Shown piece after piece: positions 1-11,417 of a DNA stretch of 64,000 nt. Every line of letters starts with the position of its first letter. Position 1 is the stretch's first letter. The notes beneath the pieces are model-generated. The model ran no database searches, was not told the DNA's origin, and saw nothing but the letters and a program-made list of their open reading frames with translations. Source of the DNA: Pelomyxa schiedti (taxonomy: Eukaryota > Evosea > Pelobiontida > Pelomyxidae); contig JAHLWZ010000173.1 of assembly GCA_020536535.1 (NCBI GenBank), forward strand, positions 1,212-65,211. Reading direction: 5' to 3'. A program made the translations under genes and the position numbers.

Positions 1-879
1 TGTAATATCTATACGAGTCAACTCTGAAATGCATCATTTCCCTTAGGAGAATACAATCGTGGCGTCTTTGGAAAGTGTATTCTGCCAAGACTAAAGAAAT
101 GATGGCATCTTGGGGTAAAAAGCTCGAGGCTTTGGAATGTTCCACGGTAACTTTCTGCCTCATTCCCATCTTATACTTCAGTAGTATCTCAAGACAAGAC
201 CCCTTTCCATGCCACTGATAGATACTGCGGCTAACGAGTTCTACCTTTGGCATGGCCCTAATATTGATTTCGCCAAGCTAATTTTGAGTACTGGAACCAA
301 TTTTGACAATAGACTGGCAAATGCTGATACGGGGTACTTAGTCCCACTCTCCTCGCTCCCTTTGATTTATTTTACTTTTTTCCCCTGCAAAAACAGTATG
401 TTTGGTGCTGGCTTGTATTTTGCCCAGAATTTTTCCAAGTCCAATCAGTATGCCCCCTGCCCGCTCTGTGGAAATGGTTCAATAGGTATGCATCTCAGGT
501 TCTTAGTTCCAAATATAAATTTCCGAACAGCAAAACCACCTTGTGATTGTGAGGAGCCGGCAGCAATAACAGAGGACAATGCGTACATGATGTTGCTTTG
601 CCGAGTTGCAATGGGACATTTTTGTACGAGACCATCCTTTTTCGTACTGAACCTTACATTAATTAAATAGATATCTCCAGTGGGGACAGTAGCAAAGTCA
701 GGTCCTTTGGTTACCAGGGGCCTGTTATTGAATCAGGAGAATTTAAGTCCAGGAATTACGATTCTGTGCTTGGAGAGAGTGGTGTCTACGGCAACCCCGA
801 GCTACGCTACCGTGAAGTTATTCTCTATGACAGGGCACTTGTCTACCCAGAATATGTAATCTTCTACAAACGGGCCTAA
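1..879 (+). CDS. PARP-type ADP-ribosyltransferase, 3' part
   Basis: Catalytic domain of a poly/mono(ADP-ribose) polymerase that transfers ADP-ribose from NAD+. The gene runs in from before base 1. Exons read RIQSWRLWKVYSAKTKEMM (about 50-146), FYLWHGP at about 239-262, MFGAGLYFAQNFSKSNQYA at about 400-450 and YREVILYDRALVYPEYVIF up to the stop at 877-879. These match the PARP order RIQN..LW, LWHGT, FGxGxYFA..SKS and the C-terminal Y.E.I.YD....PEY. The H-Y-E triad is present: His in LWHG, Tyr in GLYFA, Glu in YREV. Small introns lie at about 147-184, 335-398, 485-528 and 610-669. Avoiding an in-frame TAG at 182-184 fixes the end of the first of these introns. Domains before the catalytic core lie outside the window, so the subfamily cannot be named. 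The Thr usually following HG is Pro here. Confidence 0.85.
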
Positions 880-1025
880 TAACAACTGCAGCTGTGTAAT
901 TACCCAAACCCACACTCGTCAATCCACCTAGGAGAGGGGAGCACCCTCTATTATTGTAACTCCTTTGAATACACAAATCAATCAAAAAAACCGAAACAAC
1001 CGATAGGGAAAAGAAAAACAAAGTG

Positions 1026-1754
1026 ATGGGAGGATTCGTGGTGCTTGGTTTGTGTGCCGTTGGGGCTGCGGCGGTGGTTGGGCTGTTTTGCGCGTACGCG
1101 CTGCCCAAGCCCCTTGTGCGCGCCGTCGCCAGGCACTACCCCAAGGTGCTGTTCTACGCGGGGCCACACGTGGTGGGCGCCCGGCGCGTCGTGGGCCTCA
1201 CGATCGACGACGCGCCCTACGGCGGGGCGCAGTCGACGGCGGAGATCGCGGGGGTGCTGGCCAGGTGGGGCGCGCGGGCCACGTGGTTCGTGATCGGGGC
1301 CAGCGCCCAGGCGCACCCCCAGGCCCTGCGCGACCTGGCCGCCGCCGGCCACGAGCTCGGCAACCACACCATGCACAACCGCTCCTCCGTGAAGCTGCCC
1401 GAGGCCGAGCTCCACGACGACGTGCAGGCCACCAGCGGCGTGATCGAGGCGGCGCTGGGCGGCGGCTACAAGGTGCGGTGGTTCAGGCCCGGCCACGGGT
1501 GGTTCGACGACAAGGTGATGAGGGTGGCGGAGCGGCTGGGGCTGAGGGTGGCCCTGGGCAGCGTGTACCCCCACGACCCGTTCCTGACGTGGGCCAGGCT
1601 CAACGCCGCCGTGCTGTCGACCGCGGAGCCGGGCGACGTCGTGATCGTGCACGACAGGCCGTGGACGGCGGCGATGCTGGACATCGCGCTGAGGGGGTGG
1701 GAGGCCAGGGGAATCAGGGCAGTCACGTTGTCTGAGCTGGTGCACGCCAGTTAA
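1026..1754 (+). CDS. Polysaccharide deacetylase (NodB-like), membrane-anchored
   Basis: Carbohydrate esterase family 4-like enzyme expected to remove N-acetyl groups from chitin-like or other amino-sugar polymers. An N-terminal hydrophobic segment (residues about 2-25) suggests membrane anchoring or secretion. The NodB core starts with VVGLTIDDAPYGG (motif 1, metal and base Asp), then ATWFVIG, then GHELGNHTMHN (motif 2 with the two metal His), then VRWFRPGHGWFD (motif 3, RP) and GDVVIVHDR near the end (motif 5 HD). The ATG at 1026 is preferred over the in-frame GTG at 1023. The gene has no introns and is GC-rich throughout, unlike the intron-rich neighbours, which fits acquisition from bacteria. 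Activity is inferred from the motifs and the natural substrate is unknown. Confidence 0.85.
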   Translation: MGGFVVLGLCAVGAAAVVGLFCAYALPKPLVRAVARHYPKVLFYAGPHVVGARRVVGLTIDDAPYGGAQSTAEIAGVLARWGARATWFVIGASAQAHPQALRDLAAAGHELGNHTMHNRSSVKLPEAELHDDVQATSGVIEAALGGGYKVRWFRPGHGWFDDKVMRVAERLGLRVALGSVYPHDPFLTWARLNAAVLSTAEPGDVVIVHDRPWTAAMLDIALRGWEARGIRAVTLSELVHAS

Positions 1755-2091
1755 CTACGTACGGGACTGCGTTTGAAAACAACACACTTGGGAGGAGGCG
1801 CACCTCTTGTATTAATGGGAAATTGTTCAACATAAAATAACGAAGAAATCCTTTTTTTATTTTTTTGGCTTAGAAATTACGCAACTTTTTTTCTAATTAA
1901 TTACTGGCAACTGCACCTAATTTATCTCGTTCGCTGTTACGAAAAAAGAGAAAATTTTCGTAAAGCGAGGGTCGGCATCGCACCACCGGAGTCCCCGTCC
2001 AACAAACCAGGAGTCTTTCATTTGCAATGGTACCACACCGCGACGATGCATCGTTTTTATTTTTCCTATTTCGCTTTTTTGCGCCCTGGGC
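1755..2091. other. Intergenic, AT-rich
   Basis: About 340 bases between the deacetylase stop and the eL43 start codon. Poly-T runs and no convincing coding exon. It probably holds the 3' end of one gene and the promoter and 5' UTR of eL43. Confidence 0.5.
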
Positions 2092-2639
2092 ATGGTGGCC
2101 TTCGGCGTTTTTTTTTTCCCCGTGGGACCATCGTTCCCCCCCCCGAGGTGTTGTTCACAAAACTCACTCTGCTTCAGGCCAAGAGAACAAAAAAGGTAGG
2201 CATTGTTGGCAAGTACGGCACAAGATATGGTGCCAGCTTGAGGAAACAAGCAAAGAAAATCGAAGCTGCAGCACACGCAAAGTACACGTGCCCATTTTGT
2301 GGCAAGGTTTATTTTATTCCCCTGACTCTGCTAATTCGGCATAACTCCACACTGCCAACGGCACCCTTACCGCACACACCGACCTTTCAAATGCATACCG
2401 GTACACTCACACTACACCCAGGATAACGTCAAGAGACAAGCCTTGGGAATCTGGCATTGCAATTCTTGTCGAAGAACAATTGCCGGGGGTGCTTGGATTC
2501 TCAGGTTCATTTTCCCATCCTTTCCTTTTTTCCTTCTCCTTTTACCGTAACAATACACTCACATTGTCGTAGCACAACCGCCGGAGCCACAGTCCGAAGC
2601 ACAATTCGACGTCTCAGAGAGCTTAAGGAAATCCACTAA
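2092..2639 (+). CDS. RPL37A: 60S ribosomal protein eL43 (L37a)
   Basis: Zinc-binding large-subunit ribosomal protein. It is rebuilt from four exons: the first holds only the ATG (2092-2094), then 2178-2306, 2422-2504 and 2573-2639. The product reads [20 protein letters not shown], continues through [27 protein letters not shown] and ends [10 protein letters not shown]. Both CxxC zinc pairs (CPFC, CNSC) are present and the length of about 92 residues is normal for the family. Introns of 83, 115 and 68 nt all have GT-AG ends. The exon that encodes only the initiator Met is decided by family alignment and the ATG-GT junction at 2094/2095. A highly confident housekeeping gene and a good calibrator of splice signals here. 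Confidence 0.95.
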
Positions 2640-2863
2640 ATGTTTGAGGAAAGGGGTCAACCCTCCACTAGAATACTATGCCAAAAGCCACCAATTTGAA
2701 CATTAAAAAAAAAGGGACAACTCCCTTGGTGTGATGTTGGAAAAGTCGAATAACATTTTTTTTTTTTGAACTTGAGTGGTAACAAAACTTCATTCACAGG
2801 TTGTTTAGTGGGCTGCGATTGGGTGTTTTTGTACTCCAATTGAGCTCAGAAATAATAATTTAC

Positions 2864-3755
2864 CTACAACCAAGGCTTCTTTGTGGGGTCATGCTTGTTC
2901 TTCCATTCAGTGTAGCCAGAAGAGGCTGTTTTGAAAGTTTGTGCAAAAGCGGCTGCTGAAATAGATATGGCTTGATTGATAATCCAAGTGGGGATCCAAC
3001 CACGTAAATCGGCTTGGGTGAGGTACAAAAGATTACTTCCCCCGGGGGCACAAGGTGTGACCATATATCCAGTGAGGTAACTCCATCCACGCTCACATCC
3101 TGATCTTTTAGGGTAGTCTGGTAATGTCACACTAGAATTAATTGTCAAAGAAAATATTTTGTGGAAGCGGAAGAATATAACCTATGATTCATTATAATCC
3201 ATTCGTTAGGTAGAACTCTCCATGATCTCTGATTTACGAAATCCCGATCGCTTAGTCCAAACCCAAATTTCATTCTATAGTATCCCACATCATCATTGAC
3301 TCCTCCAATTCTTCTTATGTCATAACCTTCCACCATGTATTTATCCCAAACAGTCCTAAGAAAAATATAGGAAGCGATGTAAGCGGTGCTCTAAGGTGAA
3401 CCTGTATTCAGGATCATGTAGAACATCGTAGACCACTTCAGGATTTTCAGGCAACCACACAGCTATTCTGCCCATCTTGACAGCAGATTGGCTGGTCTGC
3501 TTCACCCAGACCTTTGAATGAAGTTGAGTAAAGAGCAAGAGCAATATCCGAAATAAAAAGTGTGGTTTTTACAGTCACGCGAGCAGCCGAGTCCTCATAC
3601 TTCTTTATCCAGCCTCCTCCATCCGTATCGTTTGTGGCGGCGAGAGCCAGGGCCTTGAACTTTTCGAAGTCATCGGTGGTTGCTGGCTTCAATCCTGCAG
3701 GGTCAACCTCGGGTGCCGGTGCTGTTGCCGCCGCTGATGGGGATGACGCCGACAT
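2864..3755 (-). CDS. START-domain lipid-transfer protein
   Basis: StAR-related lipid transfer domain protein most like the PCTP/STARD10 group, which bind a phospholipid in a helix-grip cavity. The start is the ATG at 3755, followed by an Ala/Pro-rich leader. Exons then give WIKKYEDSAARVTVWVKQTS, VVYDVLHDPEYR, WDKYMVEGYDIRRIGG, DVGYYRMKFGFGLSDRDFVN, GWIPTWIINQ and the terminus KKPWL. The sequence VLHDPEYR, followed after an intron by WDK, is the family hallmark, and the PWL C-terminus is also typical. Three or four short introns separate these blocks (for example from about 3594 down to 3510). The ligand cannot be told from the sequence. No membrane segment is seen, so a soluble cytosolic carrier is likely. 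Confidence 0.85.
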
Positions 3756-4371
3756 GTACTTTACGTTGAGCTGGGTGAGTACGAAGGAGTGATCACGGGA
3801 AGATCTCTGCCTACGCGGGTGAGGTGATCACGTTTTTTCGATTTTTATGAAATTTCCGTTCTCGGGTTGCGAGGCAGGGGAATTGAGATGTAAAACGGAC
3901 CAACAGCACAATTCCCTTTTCTTTGGGTTTGTTGAGCAAGTCCCACTCCCAGCAAGCAACACACCGCAGCAAAACCTAAAAAAGCAAAAAGCAGGTTGTC
4001 GCCCAGCCAACTGGGGCCACTAATTCTGACCCATAAGTTCGGACACAGGGAAATTTGTTAGTATAGACGAGGGGTCATGAGGCTTTATTTTGCCCTCCCC
4101 AACAGTTGGCACTGATAAACAATAACTTGCGGTAACTCGTATGATACTCCTCTTGGGGAGACACTGATACCACAAGTTGCGGAAAAGTCTAAAATTTCTT
4201 CTCTATCAGCGTTTGGGTGCGACACCCTTGGGGGGCTTGTGGTTCTTTTTTTTTCCTGTTCAAAAACAACACGAGACTTCCTTTTTTTATGTTGTTTGTT
4301 GTCGGGGTTTCCGAATCAACGTTCTCGGTAAAGAAAACAACATGTACAACAGAATCGGTTTGTTACAAGAG
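3756..4371. other. Intergenic between two minus-strand genes
   Basis: About 615 bases between the RGS gene's stop (4372-4374) and the START gene's start codon (3755). Contains T-rich tracts and short ORFs without recognisable protein features. It should hold the START promoter and the RGS 3' UTR. Confidence 0.4.
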
Positions 4372-7300
4372 TTACAGTGAGGGAAGGGGTGGCGTTATGG
4401 TATAACTTAGTGGCAGATTTAGTGTCTGAGATTGTTCTGTGGTTGTTGACTGTAGCGGTGGTGTTTCTGTCGGGGCGGTACTGAGTGCAGTGCTGTTTGT
4501 TGATATCTCGGTGTCTTGAGGTGGTGGTGCAGGGATGTCCAATGCAAGTTGTTGCATGATATCCGAGGTTAAAATGGTGGATGGGGATTGGTGCAATGTG
4601 GGGGGCGGAATCTCTGTTGTCAGGGACAGATCTAGAGGTGGTGCTGGTATCTCCTTGATGATATGCGCAAGTAAGACACTTGGCGACGCTACAAGATCCT
4701 CCAACGGAGGGAGTGGGATATCCACTTGCGGCGCAGTTGGTGCGGGAATTGCGGTGGCCCGTGGCTCCAAAGGCGGAATTGGAATCTCTAATGGAGGTGC
4801 TGTTATGGGAAGAGGAATTTCACCAGGGCATGTTGGAGCAGGTATTTCAGTGCCGGAGGATGTTGTAGGCTCGAACGTTTTGCTTTTGGGAGAATTTTTA
4901 CGGAAAACAACAGTATCTATTTCCTCTCGTACTGTTGCTGAAATGTTCAGTTCCTTGATAAGATTAGAGCTACGTATTTTAACAGTGCATAGTACGGTTT
5001 TTGCAGACTCGTGAATGTACTTGAAGTAGATGTTGAGTACTTTTGTCTGTATACAGTGTTAAACTCGAAGTAGTGGAGGGAGTTATTTCTATTATTATGT
5101 AAGTAATCATAGAAATGAAGATTTCTTACTGGATCGGATTGCAATTTTTTGTCCTTGGCAAGAGCTCTCACTTCCTGTATAAAAGAAAGATCTAAAGGAA
5201 GTCAACAACTTGGAACGGTTGGAAAACAAACTTTCGGCTGCAAATTCCTTCCCAAGCCATTTCCTAAATGAGCTCAAAGTGGAGTCGTTTTTGAGGATAA
5301 CATCCAGTCCTTTTGTGGTTAGTATTATCAAACGCAAAGGGAAGAAAAACCTGTGACCTTTTGACCCTGCTGGAAGGCCCACTTGGGTATTAAATCAGTT
5401 TCAATTAGGTATGTTGTTTCTTTCACAGCTTTGTCAAAGATATGATAAGTTAGAGGACCACTTGAATGACTAGCTGGGGTAACTGCTGTTGGTGTAGAAC
5501 TGAGAATGAAATTTGCATATTTTCTCTCTTTCATAATGTCACCTACTGACTTTTTATTCTTAGTTATTTATATTGTGGTTGCATTCATTCATATATCATT
5601 ATGCCATCATGAAGTTAAGTGTTTTAAAATAGGTACACACTGATGTGAGAGGCCTTCTCAAGTCAGAGAATGACATACTTCTGGGAGAAAGCATGCCTGC
5701 TACTGACGAAATACACGTTGGAGCAGGAAGTGTGGCCGATAGAGGTGTGGGTGGTGGAAGTATCTCAGAAATTCGAGTTGGAGGAGGTATTGAATCACTT
5801 GAAGCACATAGTGATAAAGGTGCTCCATCCACCAATGGTAGGGTGCTGGATTTTGTGCTCTCGTCAGACGGAGGTGGACAAATCGGGGAAAGAGGTGGAG
5901 GCGGGATATATTCCTGTGGGAGGGGAGGTGGAGGAATGTAAATTGAGGCACTGTCTGCTGACGATCCTATCGAGAATGTTAGATTGTATGAAGGAAAACT
6001 GAATAACATTGTCTTATTTGAAGGCATACTTCTCTTTCTACCAAAGGATTCTGATGAGGAAAGTGAAGAAGCTGAACTAGCTATACTATCCCTTCTCGCT
6101 ATACTGTCCCTTCTTACGATACTATCTCTTCTCGGAAGAGGAGTTCCGTTCTTTGAAAAATACAGATGTGTTGGAGATGGTATCGGAACGAATCTCGGAG
6201 AATCTTGGCGTGATTTTGCGTCACGTTGTTTCCACGCAGTAAACGATTCTCTTATCGAATCGGCATCGGGAATTGGAACTACTCTCGATTAGAGAAGAAA
6301 TCAGAAGCACAGTAATGCTTTAGGAGATGAAAAGTAGAGTTGAGAGTTGCAGGCGTACTTGGGAGTGGTTGCGGTAATGGAGGGGGAATATCGGCAGTCA
6401 GGTCAGGCTTTCCTATTTGTGTTTGTGATTGTGATTGCGATTGAACCTACAGGGAAATGAATTGTGGAAATTTCGTGTTTTTGGTACCACTAGTGAGTCT
6501 TGCTTTTGCCAGTAGGCGAAAGCTGAAGATATCCTGTCACCCATCATCTTACGGGGGTCATTGCTGACAAGTACTTCACTACTGACACTGCGGGCTCTTA
6601 CTCGTGCGGAGTTGCTCAAGTCGTTGGTTACACGGGCTTCAGAGGAACTTTTTCGAAGATCCCACCCACCAGTGCTCATGCCTACTTCGGCCTCGTCGCA
6701 TATACTGCTGTCCAGACTGGCTGTTGAGTCACCATAGACCGAGGAATCAGTATATGAGGTGTCCGAACTTGTGCTGGAGTTATCAAATTCCAGTGATATA
6801 GGTGGCGATGATTGACTCAAAGTTTCTTGTGAGCATGCTTGTGAGTGTGATGAGGAGTGAATGCGAGTTGCATGTGAAGAGTGTGATGAGGAATGAGAGT
6901 GAGTGTGTCCATGCGGAGGTGAGCGAGACTCATGTGAGTGTGAGTGACTGTGGCTGTGACTATGGCTGTGAGAAGGCCTTCCCCTATCCCTTTTGATTTC
7001 CAAAGGAATTAGCACACCGTTTGGACTGTGAAGGAATGATATACCCTTCTTTACGCCTGAGGTCAACCTGATCCACAGAGCCCACAGAACCACGGCGGCA
7101 CAGAACCGACGATGGTGATTGCAAAATTCTTTGGGAAGCCGTTTTCCTACATCACCTCATATTAAAAACCACTGTAACAACAGCAGCAACAACAACAATA
7201 ACACAGCAAGACAGCAGCAGCATAAGAAAAAAACAGGAGGAATAAGAAGAAAATAAAGAAAAAGAAGATAGAGCAAAAATATAACCCTACCGGTCGTCCT

Positions 7301-7832
7301 TCCGCCTGTGGTGGCCGTCGCCGTCGCCGCTGCCCCCGTCCAGGCGGTACAGCTGCAGGTCGGGGGGGACGCCGTGGGCCCTGGGCCGCCGCCCCCCCTC
7401 GATGCTGCCCCCAGGGGAGCCGGGGGGCTGGCACGCCCTGGCGCTGACGTCCGACCTGGCCCTCGCGCGCCGCGACTCGTGCTTGTCCCCTTCCCCCTGC
7501 TGCGGGGTCCCCTCCCTCTCTCCGCTGCCTCCCTCCCGCTCCCGCCTGTGCTCCCTCCCGCTCCCGCTCCCGGCCTCGTGCTGGTGCTCGTGATCGTGGT
7601 GGTGGCGGTGCCGGTGGTCGTCCTTCTCCGCAGCAGCCTTGGCGTCTCCGCAAGGAGTGCTGGCCCCCCCGCAGCCGCTATCAACCTCCCCTGGTACCTT
7701 GGTGCCGTTTTCCTCCGGGAGGGAGGCTGCTGTTGCCAATTGTGGGACGGCTGTCGCCGCGGGCGATGGGTCTTGGTCTTGGGAATTGGCTTGGTCGTGG
7801 TCGTGGCCAGCCGGCGGGGTACTGTCCCCCAT
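4372..7832 (-). CDS. RGS-domain protein with His-rich and Pro-rich regions
   Basis: Regulator of G-protein signalling domain, which normally speeds GTP hydrolysis by G-alpha subunits. The start is the ATG at 7832. The first exon (to about 7289) is GC-rich, acidic and basic, with His-Asp runs. The next long exon has a Ser-His dipeptide run (about 6915-6985), then Ser-rich sequence. A Pro-rich block follows at about 5640-6020 with repeated IPPPPLP-type segments. The RGS core spans about 5530-4880: KYANFILSS, ILKNDSTLSSFRKWLGKEFA, FYDYLHNN and IKELNISATVREEID. These match the helices ending in the usual ELNIS..VR..I. The C-terminus after about 4870 is again Pro-rich, ending TPPLPSL. Intron positions between 6300 and 5640 are uncertain, and two genes instead of one cannot be fully excluded. 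Confidence 0.65.
6905..6990. repeat. Ser-His coding microsatellite
   Basis: On the + strand this is a tract of tgtgag/tgactg-like repeats. Read on the minus strand it encodes alternating Ser-His residues inside the RGS-gene exon. Such tracts are slippage-prone and may bind metal. Confidence 0.7.
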
Positions 7833-7917
7833 TTTTTGTTTTTGTTCCCTTTCCTGGTGTGTACTTAGTTCCGAGAACCGGCTTTTTACTTTTTGTGGGA
7901 GGGTACAGCGGGCGGAA

Positions 7918-10731
7918 TCACGAAGCAATGCCGAGGAGATGGCGAACGTTCTTTTTCATGAGATAGAGGGGCAGGCAGCCGGCGGACAACAGGGCTCTGT
8001 GGACGCAGGTGTTAGGGAGGTTAACTGGCGTGAATTATGGGAGAATCGTAGTTACTTGTGGAATATCCTGATGTCGAACCGTTCACCGAGCTTGGATTTG
8101 GCCTCTTGGCGTAGTTCCTGTGGTGTGTTTCGTTTAGTTTTCGTTTTTTGGGTTTTGGTTTTGGTTTTCGTTTTAGGTTTTTTTTTGGGGATTTGGATTT
8201 GAGTGGGAAAAACAAACCAAGATAGTGAGATGTCCTAGCTTATAGGCACAGGCTTGCCCCGGCATAACACAGTATCTGTCCACTTCCTCTTGTGCGAGTT
8301 CTTTACTTAATCCTACATTCTCCAGGAGAAAGGAGACTGCTTGTTCTCTTGTCCATCTGTGGGTTTTTGTCAATCATAATATGGTACAGGAGAAAGGAAA
8401 TTGTATTTATACTTTTTGGAATGCAGTCCTGTATCTACCACAAGCCTGGCGGCACGAAGAAGGTCGTTTTGGATTCTACCCAAATGTTCAATGGGTGTTT
8501 GGTAGAGGCCAAGTTCCACAGACAGGGACTGCTCTGTTAAACGTTGAACTCGAATCAAGAAGATTACTTTACCTGCATAGAGAGCCCATCCCTCCAAAAA
8601 TGCGGTCAACAGAAAAGGTACATTTTTGCAAAAAATGGGTATGGGAAGGCGTTGGGCGATTGTCCTTTCAAGTAAGTGTCCCTAGTCATATTTAGACTTA
8701 AAGATTTACAAAGTAAAAAAAAAGTTCACAGGAAGTGCTTCATGGAATGCGATGGAAGGCATTGTAGGCTTATTGAGCTTTTCTGGATTGTGAACATCTG
8801 CATTGAATCTAGTTGTTTTAATGCATAATAGTAATTTTGCAAAGCTCACGTTGGTGGTATTGCCCCATCCAATGACGCTGGTTTTGCCTGACTTTTTTTT
8901 AATTAGAAACAAGGAATAATGTGCAAAAAAGGCTACTTACTGAGGAAGACCAGGAAAAGCAGTTGGCCGAACTACAGGGGAAACTGGTGGCAGAGCAAAA
9001 AAAGCTTTTGGTAGTGCCTCTACGGCTCTGGCAACAAATTTCTCAAAATCTTGTAAAGCAAGGTCTCTTTCATCGTGCTGATAGTGGAACTCTGGTTTTT
9101 CAAAAAATTGTCTAAGTGCCTCAGGCTGTTCAGAATAATTTGGTAAAGACTTCAATTTCTGGAACGTCTTACATACAGGTGCCTTGCCCTCCTCGCATGC
9201 CACACCTGCATCTTGAAGAGCAGATTTTAGTTGTTTGTGGAGGATGGCAATCTCCCGAAATCCAACCTCTTAGAAAGAAAAGCATGTAAAAAGACTTAAC
9301 AATGTGTATTGAGAAATACCGTGTACTTCTTCTGGAGTTATTGTAGGGTCACCAATGTGACACTTCAAGAGGTGACCATATAGCTCTGGGTTCTCAAGCC
9401 TCCAAACACCATCTCCCTAGAGACTGTTGAACGAGTGCCCTATAAAAAATGAGTAGGTACGCACCAAACCAGATTTTTGTAGTAAGTTCTCTTGGATAAA
9501 GTTGGTCAGCTGCTCAGAAGCTGAAAAAACGGGATCTAAGGATGTGACTAACTCCTTGACTAGTGATTGCTTTTGATTTTCAGAGATTTTCATGCTCGGA
9601 AGAGCACTAATCAATAACCGGCTGAGCTGTGTGCTGCCATCCACAGAAGGAACTTTCACCCTTTTTAATTGCTCACACATAATTTCCAGTGAAAATTTGG
9701 GGGGAAGAGGGGCTATAAAAATGTTAAAAGGAAAGCTGATACTCAAAAATCATACAGGAATCTAGTGTTTCCTTAAGTTGCTGAAGAACTTTGGGTAGTT
9801 TTTTAACTCTTTCTATAAAGTACCGTGCATCTTTGGGAGATTCTATCTTATGAAAGCTTGCCAAGAACTCAAAGAGACCTCCAGGAGGGGCAGCCATATG
9901 ATGACATGGGTAAACAGAAACCAGCTCTGCAAAAGGAAAGAGCTGCCTTTATTTGAGTGGAAAACAGTAAAAGGGGAATAAGCAGTACCTGGATTTGGCA
10001 ACCCAAGTCAACTGCAGCAGAGATAGCCTGAAGCCACCACATGTAGCATTCCAGAGAAACCAAGTCCGAATAAGAAAAACGTTTCGCGGTTTTGGCAGGA
10101 AACAACCAACGCAAGAAAGCTAAGTGACGCCGTGGTACCCTAGAATGTGCCCTAAACGATGCAGGAGAGAAATCGTCCAAGTCTCCAGCATATGGTGCAG
10201 CTGATAGCTTCCGTTAGTACAGGAAAAACAAAAACAACAACAATAGCAACAACGGCAACATCAACAAAAAAAACAACCCCCCCAACTCAAAGCCACAACA
10301 CAGTGCCACATATAACTCAGACCAACAACTACAAATAGCAACAACAACTACTACACACAAATCCCCAGCCTCTCCAGAGGCCTCAAAGCAGACAAGAACA
10401 TAGGGTGCAATATGAACCACACGAACGACAGGGTCATGGCGACCCGCGGGCCCCGCGGCCGCACCACCCCCATGCCCACCACGCTCCCCGCCAGCCCCGC
10501 CGCCACCGCCCCCGTCCACGCAGCGCACCCCCTGGCCCACTCCCACCACGTCCCCCCCGCCCCAGCGCCCGCCGCGGCCCCGAGCCCTCGCACCGCAGAG
10601 GAGGCGCCCGGCCCGAAGGCGGCCCGGTGGACTACGAGAAGGACCATGCCAACGGGGAGGCTGACCGCGAGCAGGCACAGGGAGGCCAGCAAAATCGCCA
10701 CTAGCACCAGGACCCCCACGGAACGACGCAT
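7918..10731 (-). CDS. DUF885-family protein, N-terminal membrane anchor
   Basis: Member of the DUF885 family, common in bacteria and related to zinc peptidase-like folds; its biochemical role is not established. The start is the ATG at 10731. The leader MRRSVGVLVLVAILLASLC is strongly hydrophobic, followed by an Ala/Gly-rich GC-rich stretch. An intron joins LERLGI to SAPYAGDLDDFSPASFRA. Later exons give SLVKELVTSLDPVF, EVGFREIAILHKQLKSAL, AFLEGWALYAGK, ELGLYQTPIEHLGRIQNDLL, YKLGHLTI and ERFDIRIFHKALLSAGCLPL. FLEGWALYAE, YKLGHL and FD.R.FH..LL..G.LPL are the family signatures. The last intron runs from the GT after cacaa to the cacag before the ALLSAG codons, restoring the frame to the TGA at 7918-7920. 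The expected HExxH-like residues were not located with certainty. Confidence 0.8.
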
Positions 10732-11417
10732 GCGATGGGAAGTTCTGTATGGGTTTTTTTCTTTTCGGCGCGCCCCAACGGGTTTTTATGAACGGCATCG
10801 TGGGAATTCTTCACCTCGCCATAAGGTTACAGCCACCCTTGATCACTTCGCCGACGGATCTCTCCAAGGGGTGGTACCGGGCAGTTTGACTGGCGGGAAG
10901 GAAACAGATGGCTTGCTTGGCATGATCAAGGTCAATTCGCGGCAACTACGCCAGCCGATCTGGCGATCAATCTGAATCAACGAAAGATCCCCGAAGATCA
11001 CAGGACAACTCCAAGGAAGAGAATGTAACCCTTTTCACGGTGCATGTCCGAATGTCTTCATTTGGTTCGTGTAAACTTCCGAGATTTGTGATGGGTCCAA
11101 TGGCCGGGTTTGGTAGGAACAAAACCACCACGCACTATTTTTGGCGCCATCAGGAAGTAGTTTTGATCCTTGCCTATCAAGATTGATGGAAATGGACCGA
11201 TTTTCCGGTAATCAATCATGACGGTTTGACTTTTTCCCATCAAAAAACGGTTAATGGTTTTTTTCAACAGAACTGCACTAGATAAAGGGGACAATCGACC
11301 TTGTGTACCGGTACATTTGTTTTCTCAAAAAAAAAACCCTCTCCGATAACACACACCTGTGTTGTGTTTGCTCGCCACTCAGTGGTCTCCCTACCTACCT
11401 CCTTCAGGAACTCACCG
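10732..11417. other. Divergent intergenic region
   Basis: About 690 bases between the start codons of the DUF885 gene (-) and the Gln-rich gene (+). It probably serves as promoter for both. It contains A/T-rich tracts and a short minus-strand ORF (11058-11294) with no family features. Confidence 0.45.

Noticed and set aside
209-670. ATG at 209 as the true start of the PARP gene
   Set aside because: Upstream exons with the conserved RIQ..LW..Y segment read into it in frame, so the gene begins before the window.
7157-7868. Several overlapping ORFs around 7.2-7.9 kb on both strands
   Set aside because: They are alternative frames of the GC-rich RGS first exon. Only the frame starting at 7832 joins a plausible next exon.
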